From: CAYWKU01 sp964459325
GTDB lineage: Bacteria > RBG-13-61-14 > CAYWKU01
Length of the DNA: 63,931 nt
Assembly (NCBI GenBank): GCA_964459325.1
Contig: CAYWKU010000019.1
Coordinates: 1 to 63,931 of the forward strand
Direction of reading: 5' to 3'
Below are positions 40,563 to 50,003 of the stretch, piece by piece. The translations under genes were made by a program, and so were the position numbers. The notes under the pieces are model-generated. The model searched no databases. It saw only the letters and a list, made by a program, of their open reading frames with translations, and was not told the origin of the DNA. Within the stretch, counting starts at the first letter, position 1; every line of letters begins with the position of its first letter.

Positions 40563-42776
40563 ATGCACAACGTAAGTCGAGAAATAGACAATAGAACTGT
40601 ATCCATCGAAATGGGCAAGGTCGCCAGGCAGGCCGACGGGGCCGCATGGGTAAAAATCGGCGGCACCGTGACTCTCGTCACTGCTGTTGCCCAGCCAAGC
40701 CAGCGGGAGTTGGATTTCATTCCGCTTACCGTCGAATACAGGGAGAAAGCCTATGCCACGGGAAGGATACCGGGGGGCTTTTTCAAGCGCGAAGGCAGGC
40801 CGAACACCGAGGAGACGCTCGACAGCCGCCTGATTGACCGGACGCTCAGGCCGAGGTTCCCCGAGGGGTACAATTACGAAACACAGATTATAGCCGGAGT
40901 TTTCAGCGCCGACCGGGAAAACGACCCGGATGTGCTGTCGATAGTCGGGGCTTCGGCTGCGCTGCACGTCAGCAGGATACCGTTTAACGGGCCCATCGCC
41001 GCCGTAAGAGTGGGCATGATAGACGGTAAGTTCGTGATAAATCCATCTAGCAGCGAGCTGGAAAATTCGCTCATAAATCTGGTCGTCGCAGGTTGCCGCG
41101 ACTCGGTCATCATGGTGGAAGGCGGCTCCCGCGAAGTGGAAGAATCCGTGCTGCTGGACGCCATCTTCCAGGGCCATCAGGCCATGCAGCCGCTTCTTGA
41201 CATGCAGGACGAGCTGCGGGAAAAACTGGGCAAGCCCAAGATGGAAATTCAGCCGAAGGAGCCTACCAAGGGCCTGGGGGATAAAGTCAGGGAAATGGCC
41301 TTCGACAGGCTCAGGGAAACCCTGTTCATCGCCGATAAAATTCAGCGGAGCACGGCCAAGGACGAGTTGAAGGATGAGGTCGTGAATAAGCTTCTGGAAG
41401 AAGACCCGGAGTTGAAAACTTCCGAGGTGAGAGGCTACTTCGAGGAAATGGAAAAGGAGATAGTCCGCGGAAGCATAGCTTCGGATGGGAAAAGAATCGA
41501 TGGGCGCGGCTCTGCCGACATCCGGCCCATTAACTGCGAAGTCTCGTGTCTTCCCCAGACCCACGGCTCGGCCATATTCACCCGCGGCGAAACCCAGGTG
41601 CTGGCCACCATCACCCTCGGCACCCGAGGGGACGAGCAGAAAATCGAGGGGCTGGAGGGCGAATGGTGGAAAACATTCCTTGTTCATTACAACTTCCCGC
41701 CTTACTGCGTGGGGGAAGTCAGGATGCGGCTGGGTACCAGCAGGAGGGAAATAGGCCACGGCGCGCTCGCTGAAAGGGCGCTGGATAAAGTCGTGCCGCC
41801 TCACGAAGATTTCCCCTACACCGTTCGGGTGGTGAGCGAGGTTCTGGAGTCCAACGGCTCCAGCTCCATGGCCACCGTCTGCTCCGGCAGCCTGGCCATG
41901 ATGGACGCCGGCATACCGGTGAAGGCGCAAGTGGCCGGAATCGCCATGGGACTGATAAAGGAAAACGACCAGTTCTTCGTCCTTTCCGATATAATGGGAG
42001 ACGAGGACCACCTCGGCGACATGGACTTCAAAGTGGCCGGTACCCGGCAAGGGGCGACCGCTTTGCAGATGGATATCAAGGTGGAAGGCGTAAGCCGGGA
42101 AATACTGGAAAATGCGCTCCAACAGGCCAGAGATGGCCGCATGCACATACTGGACAAGATGGACGAAGTGATAGACCGGCCCAGGCCCGAGATGTCTCCT
42201 TTCGCACCCCGGATTACCACCATGACCATACCGGTGGACAGGATAAGGGACGTCATCGGCCCGGGCGGCAAGATTATCAAGGGAATTATCGAAGCCACCG
42301 GCGCCTCCGTGGACGTCCAGGACGACGGGACGGTCAACATTTCCAGCGTCAACGGCGAGGCCAACGAAAAGGCCGTGAAAATGATAGAGGAGCTTACCGC
42401 CGAGGCGGAGGTGGGCAAGTTCTACGAGGGCACGGTACAGACAATTACCGACTTCGGAGCCTTCGTGGAAATTCTGCCCGGTCAGGACGGATTGGTGCAT
42501 ATATCTCAACTCGACCACAACCGAGTCGGAAAAGTGACCGACGTGTTGAAGGAGGGGGATAAAGTCCTGGTGAAATGTATCGGCATCGACAGCGGCGGCA
42601 AAATATCCCTGAGCAGGAAGGAAGCCCTCGGGCGGGACATCGAGGGCAACATAGTGGACTCGGACCTCGCGGTGGATTACAGCTCGAAAGACCAGGACAA
42701 ACCGCGACACAAAGGCCGTGACCACGACAAGGGCGGGAGAGATAAAAAGCAGGGGCGTTCGGGCAGGAGGGAATAG
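40563..42776 (+). CDS. pnp: Polyribonucleotide nucleotidyltransferase (PNPase)
   Basis: 737 residues: two RNase PH domains (the first begins EIDNRTVSIEMGKVARQADGA; the second has GRGSADIRP and FTRGETQVLATITLG), then KH (IRDVIGPGGKIIKGIIEATGASVDV), S1 (YEGTVQTITDFGAFVEILPGQDGLVHISQL) and a charged tail. Phosphorolytic 3'-5' exoribonuclease and degradosome component. Last gene of the rimP-pnp cluster. A degenerate REP-like palindrome lies downstream. Confidence 0.97.
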   Translation: MHNVSREIDNRTVSIEMGKVARQADGAAWVKIGGTVTLVTAVAQPSQRELDFIPLTVEYREKAYATGRIPGGFFKREGRPNTEETLDSRLIDRTLRPRFPEGYNYETQIIAGVFSADRENDPDVLSIVGASAALHVSRIPFNGPIAAVRVGMIDGKFVINPSSSELENSLINLVVAGCRDSVIMVEGGSREVEESVLLDAIFQGHQAMQPLLDMQDELREKLGKPKMEIQPKEPTKGLGDKVREMAFDRLRETLFIADKIQRSTAKDELKDEVVNKLLEEDPELKTSEVRGYFEEMEKEIVRGSIASDGKRIDGRGSADIRPINCEVSCLPQTHGSAIFTRGETQVLATITLGTRGDEQKIEGLEGEWWKTFLVHYNFPPYCVGEVRMRLGTSRREIGHGALAERALDKVVPPHEDFPYTVRVVSEVLESNGSSSMATVCSGSLAMMDAGIPVKAQVAGIAMGLIKENDQFFVLSDIMGDEDHLGDMDFKVAGTRQGATALQMDIKVEGVSREILENALQQARDGRMHILDKMDEVIDRPRPEMSPFAPRITTMTIPVDRIRDVIGPGGKIIKGIIEATGASVDVQDDGTVNISSVNGEANEKAVKMIEELTAEAEVGKFYEGTVQTITDFGAFVEILPGQDGLVHISQLDHNRVGKVTDVLKEGDKVLVKCIGIDSGGKISLSRKEALGRDIEGNIVDSDLAVDYSSKDQDKPRHKGRDHDKGGRDKKQGRSGRRE

Positions 42777-42851
42777 CTTTCTATCACCCGCTGCATGATA
42801 AAAATTTCAGTAGGAAACGGAGCGGAAGGGATAAAGGGAAAGGGGCAGACA

Positions 42852-42885
42852 AGGAACCGGACAAGAAGCTTAAAGCCCCTTGCTT
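42852..42885. repeat. Degenerate REP-like palindrome downstream of pnp
   Basis: GACAAGAAGCTTAAAGCCCC followed by TTGC, an eroded form of the CAAGGGGCTT palindrome. The rest of the 42777-42917 gap contains no other recognisable signal. Confidence 0.55.
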
Positions 42886-42943
42886 AAAATGGAACTCCGG
42901 GCAGGAGGGAAGCAGGGATGGAAAAGGTTCAAAAGCTGAAAAA

Positions 42944-43420
42944 ATGAACATTTTCAAGGATTTCAGCGATGATGAGCTGGCCCGGATAGCAAAAGTGGCG
43001 GTGGAAAAAATTTTCCCCGCCGGTGGTTGCATTGTGGAGGAAGGCAAACCCGGGCCGGGGCTTTTTCTGGTGGAAAGCGGAGAGGTGGAAGTGCGCAAGG
43101 ACGTCGGGGGTTCTAACGCCGACCGGGAATATATTGCGAAAATTAACGCGGGAGACCATTTCGGGGAAATGAGCCTGTTGGACGGCGAACCCGCTTCGGC
43201 GTCCGTGGTGGCTAAAGAGCCCACTATATGCTTTGTTTTAAAAGCCGACGAGTATAAAAAACTGTTGGGCGATAACCCGTTTATCGCGATGAAGCTGTAC
43301 AGGTATTTCTCGCTGTCCCTTTGCGAAAGATTGAGAAAAACGGATGGTTATATAACGAGTGAGCTTTTGAAAAAGAAAAAATCCCGCATAAATCCGGATT
43401 TGCTTGCCGGCACCGTTTGA
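42944..43420 (+). CDS. Cyclic nucleotide-binding domain protein, possibly frameshifted at its N-terminus
   Basis: 158-residue single CRP-like beta-barrel domain without a DNA-binding helix-turn-helix. PGLFLVESGEVEVRK, INAGDHFGEMSLLDGEPASASVVA and the phosphate-binding FGEMSLLDGEPASAS segment are intact. Upstream, ATG at 42918 behind GGAGGG opens a nine-codon frame reading MEKVQKLKK. It stops at TGA 42945-42947, overlapping ATG 42944. The two peptides join into the N-terminus usual for this family if one A is gained in the A6 run at 42939-42944. So this is either a frameshifted gene, a programmed -1 slip, or stop-restart coupling. The domain likely serves as a stand-alone cNMP sensor next to the chemosensory cluster. 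Confidence 0.8.
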   Translation: MNIFKDFSDDELARIAKVAVEKIFPAGGCIVEEGKPGPGLFLVESGEVEVRKDVGGSNADREYIAKINAGDHFGEMSLLDGEPASASVVAKEPTICFVLKADEYKKLLGDNPFIAMKLYRYFSLSLCERLRKTDGYITSELLKKKKSRINPDLLAGTV

Positions 43421-43484
43421 TGGCGATACCTTGGAAAGCAGTTCGTTTTTTTCGCAAAAATCGAGGTCTCCGTCGCATTCGGCG

Positions 43485-43513
43485 TTGTTGCCGCTTTTGA
43501 TTTTTGGTATACT
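43485..43513 (+). promoter_or_regulatory. Promoter of the chemosensory operon
   Basis: TTGTTG (43485-43490), a 17-bp spacer, TATACT (43508-43513), 25 bases before the CheR-fusion start. All nine following genes are tightly packed or overlapping, so this may drive the whole cluster to 54746. Confidence 0.6.
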
Positions 43514-43538
43514 TTTTTCACAATAGGGTGACATCTCA

Positions 43539-45641
43539 ATGCCCCGACCGCTTGTCCTAATCGCAGACCATAACCCGTTTGTCCGCAAGTCGGTAAGAAA
43601 GCTACTTACCGAAATGGAAGTCGAGGTGCGCGAAGCGGTCAGCGGGCCTGAAGTGCTTGATTTCGCAAGAAATTTCCAGCCGGATGTCATTGTACTGGAA
43701 ACCAACCTCCCCGGGCCGGGATTCCGCAGCGTTCTCAAAGCCCTCAAGGGTGAAGACGGCCTGCGTCACATTCCCATAATAGTCATGGAGGAAGGGCAAG
43801 GCTCCCCCGAGCCGCAATCCGAAGAAAACAGATTATCCAAGGGAGTCCAGGAAGCGGCGATGGGGGTAGTACGAAAACCTTTCCATAATAGGGAACTATT
43901 GAATCTTTTAAATAAGGCGCTCCGGGCGGTTCGAGGTATTACACTTATATCCTCGGAAGAGCAAGCTTCGGAAGCGACGGAAACCTCCCCGGCACCTCCT
44001 TCGACTAAAGAAGCCGCAAAAACATCAACTGAAACCACGCTCTTTCCCAACACCACCGCAAAGGCGGAGGCGCAGGAATTGTCGGAGAGCGACTTCAAGC
44101 GCTTCCAGGACTTCATCATGAGAAAGGTGGGGCTTTATTTCGACGAAAAACGCAAAGCCGACCTGGCCAGGGCCCTCCGGCATCGCATGAAAGCGCTGGG
44201 AATCGACGTCTATCTCGATTACTTCCAGTACCTCTCCCACTCCCAGTACGAGGAGAAGGAGCTGAGGAATCTGGTACTCTACCTGACCATCGGTGAAACC
44301 ACCTTCTTCAGGTCCCCCGACCAGTTCAAGGCGCTTCGGGAGTACATGTTGCCGCGTTTGATTCCCGAGCGCCGAAAGCTGTCCGAGCCGACCCTCAGAG
44401 TATGGTCGGCGGGATGCTCCACCGGGGAGGAGTCTTACTCCATCGCCATAACGCTTCGGGAGATGATTCCCGACGCGGACAACTGGAATATCGTCGTCAA
44501 TGCAACCGACATCAACCAGAAGTTTTTGAACTTCGCCGACGAGGGATTGTATCCGGCCAGAAAGGTCAGATACGTGCACGACGATATACTTCGCAGATAC
44601 TTCCGGAAAGAAGGGGACCACTACAGGATGAGCTCCCAGGTGCGAAACATGGTGAATTTCGACTACCACAACCTCTCCAGCGAAAGCTACGACAGGTTCG
44701 CCGGCTCCGACCTGATTTTCTGCCGCAACGTGCTTATATATTTCCGCCGGGACAGGATTCCAAAGGTAATTTTCGGCTTTCACCGCGTGCTGACGGACGA
44801 TGGCTACCTGGTGCTGGGTTATTCCGAGACCCTTTTCCAGGTTTCGGAGGAGTTCAAGAGCGTTCATTACGGCGACGCCTTCTTTTATGTAAAGCCGGAT
44901 AAAGAAGAGCCGGAAGAAAAGAAGAAAACGCGGTGGCCGGATTTGCGGGTCGAACGTCATCCCACCGAAGAGGTTTACTGTCGAGTGCCACTTGCCTCCG
45001 AACCTAAAACACAGGTTACTGCCCCCGTTTCCCCCGCATCGCACGAGAAATCTGCGGAGATGATTCATGATTCAGCTCCCGAACCGGCTCCCAAACCTCC
45101 TGAACCCGATACCTCGAAAGCCCCCGGAGAAAAAGATTCGGAAAAAATAGAAAGAGAGCGCCTGTGGGAAGAAGGGCTCAATTATTACTTCTACGAGCAG
45201 TTCGATAACGCCGAGAAATCGTTCGACAAACTGGCCGAATTGTATCCCGACTGCGCCCGGGCCCAGTTGGGGCTGGGATTCATACAGGCCAATAAGGGAA
45301 ATGACCAACAGGCGGAGGAAAAAGTAAAAACCTCCCTTCAAATGAACAACCTTCTGCCCGAAGCTTACTACCTGAGGGCGTTGATTGAGGAAAAAAACGG
45401 CGACGTGGAAGCCGCCCTGGCCGATTACCGCAATGTCATTCTTCTGGACCCCGACTTCGCCATGGCCCACTTCAACCTGGGGATTCTGTACATGAAGCGG
45501 AATCGAATAAAGGACTCCAGCCGCGAGTTTCGGAACACCTTGAACATCCTGAGAAGGTACGAAACCAATCGCAGCGTCAAGTTCTCCGGAGGGTTGCATC
45601 GGGAGGCGCTTATACAGCTTTGCGAGGAACTTAGCGAATGA
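43539..45641 (+). CDS. cheR: CheR-type methyltransferase with N-terminal pseudo-receiver and C-terminal TPR
   Basis: 700 residues. Residues 1-130 are receiver-like (VLIADHNPFVRKSVRKLL, then VIVLETNLPGPG) with Glu where the phosphoacceptor Asp belongs and one pocket Asp missing. Residues about 190-440 are CheR: GLYFDEKRKADLARALRHRM, ETTFFRSPDQF, RVWSAGCSTGEESYSIAI (AdoMet site), FCRNVLIYF. A Pro/Lys/Glu-rich linker leads to about three TPRs (560-690). It methylates glutamates of the MCP at 47718. The TPR-type CheR fits systems for alternative cellular functions or surface motility. The next gene overlaps its stop by four bases. Confidence 0.9.
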   Translation: MPRPLVLIADHNPFVRKSVRKLLTEMEVEVREAVSGPEVLDFARNFQPDVIVLETNLPGPGFRSVLKALKGEDGLRHIPIIVMEEGQGSPEPQSEENRLSKGVQEAAMGVVRKPFHNRELLNLLNKALRAVRGITLISSEEQASEATETSPAPPSTKEAAKTSTETTLFPNTTAKAEAQELSESDFKRFQDFIMRKVGLYFDEKRKADLARALRHRMKALGIDVYLDYFQYLSHSQYEEKELRNLVLYLTIGETTFFRSPDQFKALREYMLPRLIPERRKLSEPTLRVWSAGCSTGEESYSIAITLREMIPDADNWNIVVNATDINQKFLNFADEGLYPARKVRYVHDDILRRYFRKEGDHYRMSSQVRNMVNFDYHNLSSESYDRFAGSDLIFCRNVLIYFRRDRIPKVIFGFHRVLTDDGYLVLGYSETLFQVSEEFKSVHYGDAFFYVKPDKEEPEEKKKTRWPDLRVERHPTEEVYCRVPLASEPKTQVTAPVSPASHEKSAEMIHDSAPEPAPKPPEPDTSKAPGEKDSEKIERERLWEEGLNYYFYEQFDNAEKSFDKLAELYPDCARAQLGLGFIQANKGNDQQAEEKVKTSLQMNNLLPEAYYLRALIEEKNGDVEAALADYRNVILLDPDFAMAHFNLGILYMKRNRIKDSSREFRNTLNILRRYETNRSVKFSGGLHREALIQLCEELSE

Positions 45642-46066
45642 CGCCTACGGGTCAAAAAAGCGCCGAACCACGGTCGGCGAAGTCGAAAAAAACGGTGCTC
45701 ATCTCCGACCCCGAGCCGTTCGTAAGGGACACGCTGCGGATAAAATTGGCGAGTAAGGGTTATCATGTAATTACGGCTTCCACCGGAAGGGACACCGTGC
45801 GAGCGGCGGCCAGGCATCAGCCGACCCTGGTGCTCACCGAAATCAATTACATAGAACCCGACGGGTACAAAATGTGCCAGATGCTGAAAGGACATGACCC
45901 CACCGCTGCTATTCCCATAGTGGTGCTCACATCACTGGAAGACACCCCCGAAAGAAAGTTCATGTTCAGCGCCTATGTGGAGGATTTTCTGAATAAACCC
46001 TTCAGCCCCCGGAAGGTCGCGCAGGTGGTGGACAGGGTGGTTAGAAGTCCCGGAAACAAGGGTTAA
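45638..46066 (+). CDS. Stand-alone pseudo-receiver (degenerate response regulator)
   Basis: 142 residues: a 17-residue basic/polar leader and one receiver fold. VLISDPEPFVRDTLR replaces the usual acidic pair by S-D. LVLTEINYIEPDGYKMC has Glu at the phosphoacceptor position, while the conserved K (LNKPF) remains. Such a domain probably does not take part in phosphotransfer in the normal way; Glu may mimic the phosphorylated state or the domain may act as a scaffold. Coupled by ATGA to the CheR fusion, which carries the same substitution. Confidence 0.82.
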   Translation: MTPTGQKSAEPRSAKSKKTVLISDPEPFVRDTLRIKLASKGYHVITASTGRDTVRAAARHQPTLVLTEINYIEPDGYKMCQMLKGHDPTAAIPIVVLTSLEDTPERKFMFSAYVEDFLNKPFSPRKVAQVVDRVVRSPGNKG

Positions 46067-46074
46067 AAAACCGG

Positions 46075-47151
46075 ATGGAAGAAAACACAGAAAAGTCTCA
46101 GGCGCTCGTCAGAGAGCTGGGGCAGGCAAACCTGCTCAACGTGATAGAGCCGATTCTGAAAACCGGCGCAAGGGCTCACCTGCACGTAGAGTTGGGGGGC
46201 GAGGACGGGGACTTCTATTTCAACGAGAGCCGAATGGTTTTCGCACGGGCCAGCGCCATCGTCAACGAAGAGGCCGCTTATTACCTGCTTTCCTGGAGAA
46301 ACGGCACCTTTGCGCTAAAAAAGGTAAAAAAACTCCCGCCGGAGCCTAATGTCGATATAGAATGGCTGGATTTCACAAGATTTTACGAAGAAGAAATAGA
46401 TAAGCTGGTGCAATCCTTCGTGCCCCAGATAGAAGGCGGCCTGTATTTGATTCTAAGGGACCCCCGCGGAAAAACGGTGTTTTTCGCCGACCACTTCAAA
46501 AAGAGTCTTTCCGAAAATAAAGTAAAACAGTTGCTCTCCGATTCCAGGATAGAAAAGTCCTTTGCCGCTCTTATGAAATCCAATGACACTTTTGTCAGAA
46601 TGGAGTCCGGCGATTACCTGCTGGTGCTGCATTACCTTCCCGAGATACGGTATTTCACCATCGGTATCATCCGGAAGAACGCGAAAGACCACGGTTATGA
46701 GAAATGGATGCAGGAGGTGTTCGAGCCCCGTGCCCTGGAAGCGGTGTCGCTGGCGCTTGAACTCGCCGACAAAAAACGGGTGCGTGGGAAAATACTGGTG
46801 ATTGACGACAGCCCCACCACCCGCGCCATTCTGGAAGATACGCTCACTGAATACCGGTTCCATGTAATAAGCGCCGAAAACGGCTACGAGGGAATTATAG
46901 TCGCACAGGATGTGGAGCCCGATATGATATTTCTGGATGTGTTGATGCCCAAGCTAAGCGGCTACGACGTGCTCAAAAGACTCCGGGCAAACGACAGGCT
47001 CAAAGACCTCCCGGTGGTAATGCTCACCTCTAGGGGATTGACCGACGACAAGGGGGAGGCTTTCAAAGAAGGGGCGAATCTGTATATCGAAAAACCCTTT
47101 ACATCCAAAAAAATTCTGGCAATAGTGGAAAATGTGCTGGGACTGGAATGA
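46075..47151 (+). CDS. PATAN/DUF4388-like protein with C-terminal receiver
   Basis: 358 residues. Residues 1-95 resemble the DUF4388/PATAN effector domain (LNVIEPILKTGARAHLHVE, GDFYFNESRMVFARA, LLSWRNGTFALKK). Residues 100-235 are an unassigned alpha/beta region. The C-terminal receiver (ILVIDDSPTTRAILEDTL, MIFLDVLMPKLSGYDVL, IEKPF) keeps the Asp and Lys. The order, effector first and receiver last, is the reverse of the regulator at 50003. It starts eight bases after the preceding stop. Probable role: phosphorylation-dependent output of the CheA at 50944. Confidence 0.8.
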   Translation: MEENTEKSQALVRELGQANLLNVIEPILKTGARAHLHVELGGEDGDFYFNESRMVFARASAIVNEEAAYYLLSWRNGTFALKKVKKLPPEPNVDIEWLDFTRFYEEEIDKLVQSFVPQIEGGLYLILRDPRGKTVFFADHFKKSLSENKVKQLLSDSRIEKSFAALMKSNDTFVRMESGDYLLVLHYLPEIRYFTIGIIRKNAKDHGYEKWMQEVFEPRALEAVSLALELADKKRVRGKILVIDDSPTTRAILEDTLTEYRFHVISAENGYEGIIVAQDVEPDMIFLDVLMPKLSGYDVLKRLRANDRLKDLPVVMLTSRGLTDDKGEAFKEGANLYIEKPFTSKKILAIVENVLGLE

Positions 47152-47175
47152 ACGGCTGATGAACGGGAGAAGGAA

Positions 47176-47721
47176 ATGAATAATAACCGGGAAGACTACG
47201 ACACCAAAACCATCCTGGAAAGAATGCGCCAGGAGTATTGGCGCGGCGTAACCGAGGAGATTGAAGAGGAAGCCACGGATCAACTGACGCTGTTGAGCTT
47301 CAACCTCGGCGAAGAAAAATACGCCATACAAGCCGGTTACGCCAAGGAAATAATCAAGGTGCCCGAAGTGGTCAGGGTGCCGCGAACGCCTCCAACCGTG
47401 TTGGGGATAATCAACCTCCGGGGAAGAATTACGCCCATAATAGACCCCCGGCCCGTGCTGGGATTGAAAGCGGAAAAGGTTACCGATACCGGTCGGGTAA
47501 TAATAGTGGAAGTCGAAGACCTTTATACCGGGATGCTCGTCGAGGAAGTGGAAGGTATCACCAGCGTGCCCCGGGATGAAGTTACTTCCGTATCCAGCGC
47601 TCTGGCCAAGAAGGATTTTCTGGAAGGGCAAGTGCTGATAGATGAAAAGCCCATGGTGTTGATAGAAATCTCAAAGCTGCTCAACGCCCCGGACTTTAAG
47701 GCGGCGGCGATAAGGAAATGA
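47176..47721 (+). CDS. cheW: Chemotaxis coupling protein CheW
   Basis: 181 residues. After a 40-residue charged leader, the CheW fold begins LTLLSFNLGEEKYAIQAGYAKEIIKVPEVVRVPRTPPTVLGIINLRGRITPIIDPRPVLGL (key core: GIINLRGRI). The C-terminus carries GQVLIDEKPMVLIEISKLL. It links the MCP at 47718 to CheA. The N-terminal extension is longer than in E. coli. Overlaps the MCP start by four bases. Confidence 0.93.
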   Translation: MNNNREDYDTKTILERMRQEYWRGVTEEIEEEATDQLTLLSFNLGEEKYAIQAGYAKEIIKVPEVVRVPRTPPTVLGIINLRGRITPIIDPRPVLGLKAEKVTDTGRVIIVEVEDLYTGMLVEEVEGITSVPRDEVTSVSSALAKKDFLEGQVLIDEKPMVLIEISKLLNAPDFKAAAIRK

Positions 47722-50003
47722 CCGAAACGACCGGAAAATCCGGGTTGGACCCCTTGAACAAAATCCGCATGGGACTCCTGGCGTGGTGCTTCGGCACAAG
47801 CGCCGCAGCGGTCATCATCGTAGTCTGTCTCATGCACGAGGTGTTGGCCGGGCTGAGCACCCAGCTCGGGCGGAACATAGAAATACTCGCCGTGGTGCTG
47901 GCCATAACCGCAGCCGGCCAGATTATTTATAACGAAAAACTGTTGGTTCCCCTCAAAGGTCGCGCCGAAAGCCTTTTCGGAAGTGCCGCCGGAACCGGGA
48001 CCTTTTCTCCCCGCATTATCGCCCTGATAGTAGGGATATGGCTGGCGCTGGCGGTATCTGTTTATGCCGTGATGACTTTCAGCCTGGGTTATGTGCTGCC
48101 CTTGTGGGAGTTTGCCCTTACAGTGGCGGTTACGGGCGCCATAGTCGGCGGAGCCGTTTATTCATTATTCAGCCTGGAATCGAGTGGCGAGGAAATGTCT
48201 TCCGACGCCTTGGTAAAAGCCCTTTTGCAGATACCCCTCAAGAGCGCCTGCTTCTCACTGGGCATGTGGATTTTCGCCGGAGTTTCCTTCGGCGCCGGGT
48301 TCCGCTTTCTGGGAGGAGTACAAACGCTGTGGGCGGTGGATTTCATGCTGATGGCCATAATGGCCGGAATACTCGCTTTCCCCATTCAGTACCACCTTTT
48401 CAAGCGGGTTATGGCTCCCGTCCGCAACGTGTTGATGCGAAAAGGATATCGCAATTACATCGGCGCTTCGAGATTTTTCATAAAGTATAAACTGTCGGTT
48501 TCCATCGGGGCGCTGGCAATATTCGCAGTGGGATTTTACGGGTTGCTGAACTATAACACTTCCGCAAGACTGCTCACCGCCCAGGTAGACGCTCGGTTGA
48601 AAAGAAACCTCGAAGAGCTGGCTGATAAAAGCGCCAATCCCTCAGAGCAAGCTCTGCGCGGGAAATTAATTGAAATTGGAAAAAAATTCCGCGCCGTTCC
48701 TTTCATGGCCGATGAGAACGGGCTTATGGAGTATCTGTCGGTGCCGGAAAAATATTCCGGCCTGGCAAAAGCCGCCCTGAGCGGGGACGAATCGTCCCTG
48801 ATACAGACCGCAGACCTTGTCGTTACCGAAAGTACGGAAAACGGTTCGATAAGGTTGGGTTTGATATACCCCGGCGAAAATTTATCCTCCATGCTCAACG
48901 GAGTGCGCAACCAGGCGCTGGCTTTCGGGGCCCTGGCGCTGGCGCTGGCCGGCGTCCTCGCGTTTTTCCTGTCGCGAGATATTACGGAACCGCTGGCAAT
49001 AATGAGGGAGGAAGCGGCCACTTTCATAGAAGGGGATTATAACTGGCAATCCAACTTCCTGGCCGACGACGAATCCGCCGACCTGGCCATCGGTTTCGAA
49101 AGCATGTCCGAAGAGCTGGCCGCTCAAATCCAGGAAGTGAAAAACCTGATAGAAAATATCGAGCTCAGCGTCCAGCGATTGGGTTCCAGCGCCGGCGAGC
49201 TGGAGTCGGTTTTCCGCCAGCAGGCCACCGGAAGCTCGGAGCAGGCCGCCGCTGTTCAACAGGCGCTTACCACGGCGGGCGAAATCGCCGCCACCGCCAA
49301 ACAGATATCGGAAAATGCCCTCACCGTGGACAATGTTGCAAGCGAATCGCGAGATGCGTGCAAAAGCAGCAGCGACGTCGTTTCCACCACCATGCAGGGC
49401 GTGAAGGAAGTCATGGAGCATGTGAATACCGTGGCGAAGGGAACCACCGACCTGGCCGAGCTATCACAGCGCATCGGGGGAGTGGTGGACATCATACAGG
49501 AAATAAACGAGCAGACCCATGTCCTGAGCGTGAATGCTTCCATCGAAGCCAGCGGCGCCGGCGAGGAAGGTAAGCGGTTCGGCGTTCTGGCCAGGGAAAT
49601 CCGGAGAATGGCCGAGGGAACCGGGGAGGCGACAGACCAAATAAGGAACCTGGTGGAGCGGGTCCGGAAATCAACCACCTCCACAGTTATGATGGCCGAG
49701 GAGGCCACCAAGGTTGTGGACTCGTGGGTAAAGCAGGTGGAAAGCCTCGGACAGGCGTTTAAAAATATCGACCAACTGGTGGAAATGGCCTCGGGAGCCA
49801 CCGGCGAGATAAAGTTGAGCACTCGCCAGCAAACCACGGCATGCGAGCAGATGGCACAGGTAATAGCCGAAGTGAAAGAAGTGGCGGACCAGGTCGTGTC
49901 AGGCGCCAAGCAGACGGAACAATCCGTCGCCGACCTGACCAAGCTTACATCCAGTCTCAGGGAGTTGGTGGAAGAAAGGCGCATCGAGGGAGGAGGCGCC
50001 TGA
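47718..50003 (+). CDS. Methyl-accepting chemotaxis protein with multi-helix membrane domain
   Basis: 761 residues. About seven hydrophobic segments occupy residues 15-280, instead of the usual two helices around a sensor. A short sensor-like stretch (285-395) and a further helix before HAMP (FLSRDITEPLAIMREEAATFI) follow. The cytoplasmic hairpin carries the kinase-contact tip INEQTHVLSVNASIEASGAGEEGKRFGVLAREIRRMAE (core VNASIEASGAGE), which differs from the common LNAAIEAARAGE. It presumably signals to CheA via the adjacent CheW. No periplasmic ligand domain is recognisable, so it may sense membrane state or energy level. Confidence 0.9.
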   Translation: MTETTGKSGLDPLNKIRMGLLAWCFGTSAAAVIIVVCLMHEVLAGLSTQLGRNIEILAVVLAITAAGQIIYNEKLLVPLKGRAESLFGSAAGTGTFSPRIIALIVGIWLALAVSVYAVMTFSLGYVLPLWEFALTVAVTGAIVGGAVYSLFSLESSGEEMSSDALVKALLQIPLKSACFSLGMWIFAGVSFGAGFRFLGGVQTLWAVDFMLMAIMAGILAFPIQYHLFKRVMAPVRNVLMRKGYRNYIGASRFFIKYKLSVSIGALAIFAVGFYGLLNYNTSARLLTAQVDARLKRNLEELADKSANPSEQALRGKLIEIGKKFRAVPFMADENGLMEYLSVPEKYSGLAKAALSGDESSLIQTADLVVTESTENGSIRLGLIYPGENLSSMLNGVRNQALAFGALALALAGVLAFFLSRDITEPLAIMREEAATFIEGDYNWQSNFLADDESADLAIGFESMSEELAAQIQEVKNLIENIELSVQRLGSSAGELESVFRQQATGSSEQAAAVQQALTTAGEIAATAKQISENALTVDNVASESRDACKSSSDVVSTTMQGVKEVMEHVNTVAKGTTDLAELSQRIGGVVDIIQEINEQTHVLSVNASIEASGAGEEGKRFGVLAREIRRMAEGTGEATDQIRNLVERVRKSTTSTVMMAEEATKVVDSWVKQVESLGQAFKNIDQLVEMASGATGEIKLSTRQQTTACEQMAQVIAEVKEVADQVVSGAKQTEQSVADLTKLTSSLRELVEERRIEGGGA

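Noticed and set aside
40179..42725. 848-residue open frame on the minus strand
   Set aside because: Shadow of pnp, whose domains and motifs are complete on the plus strand.
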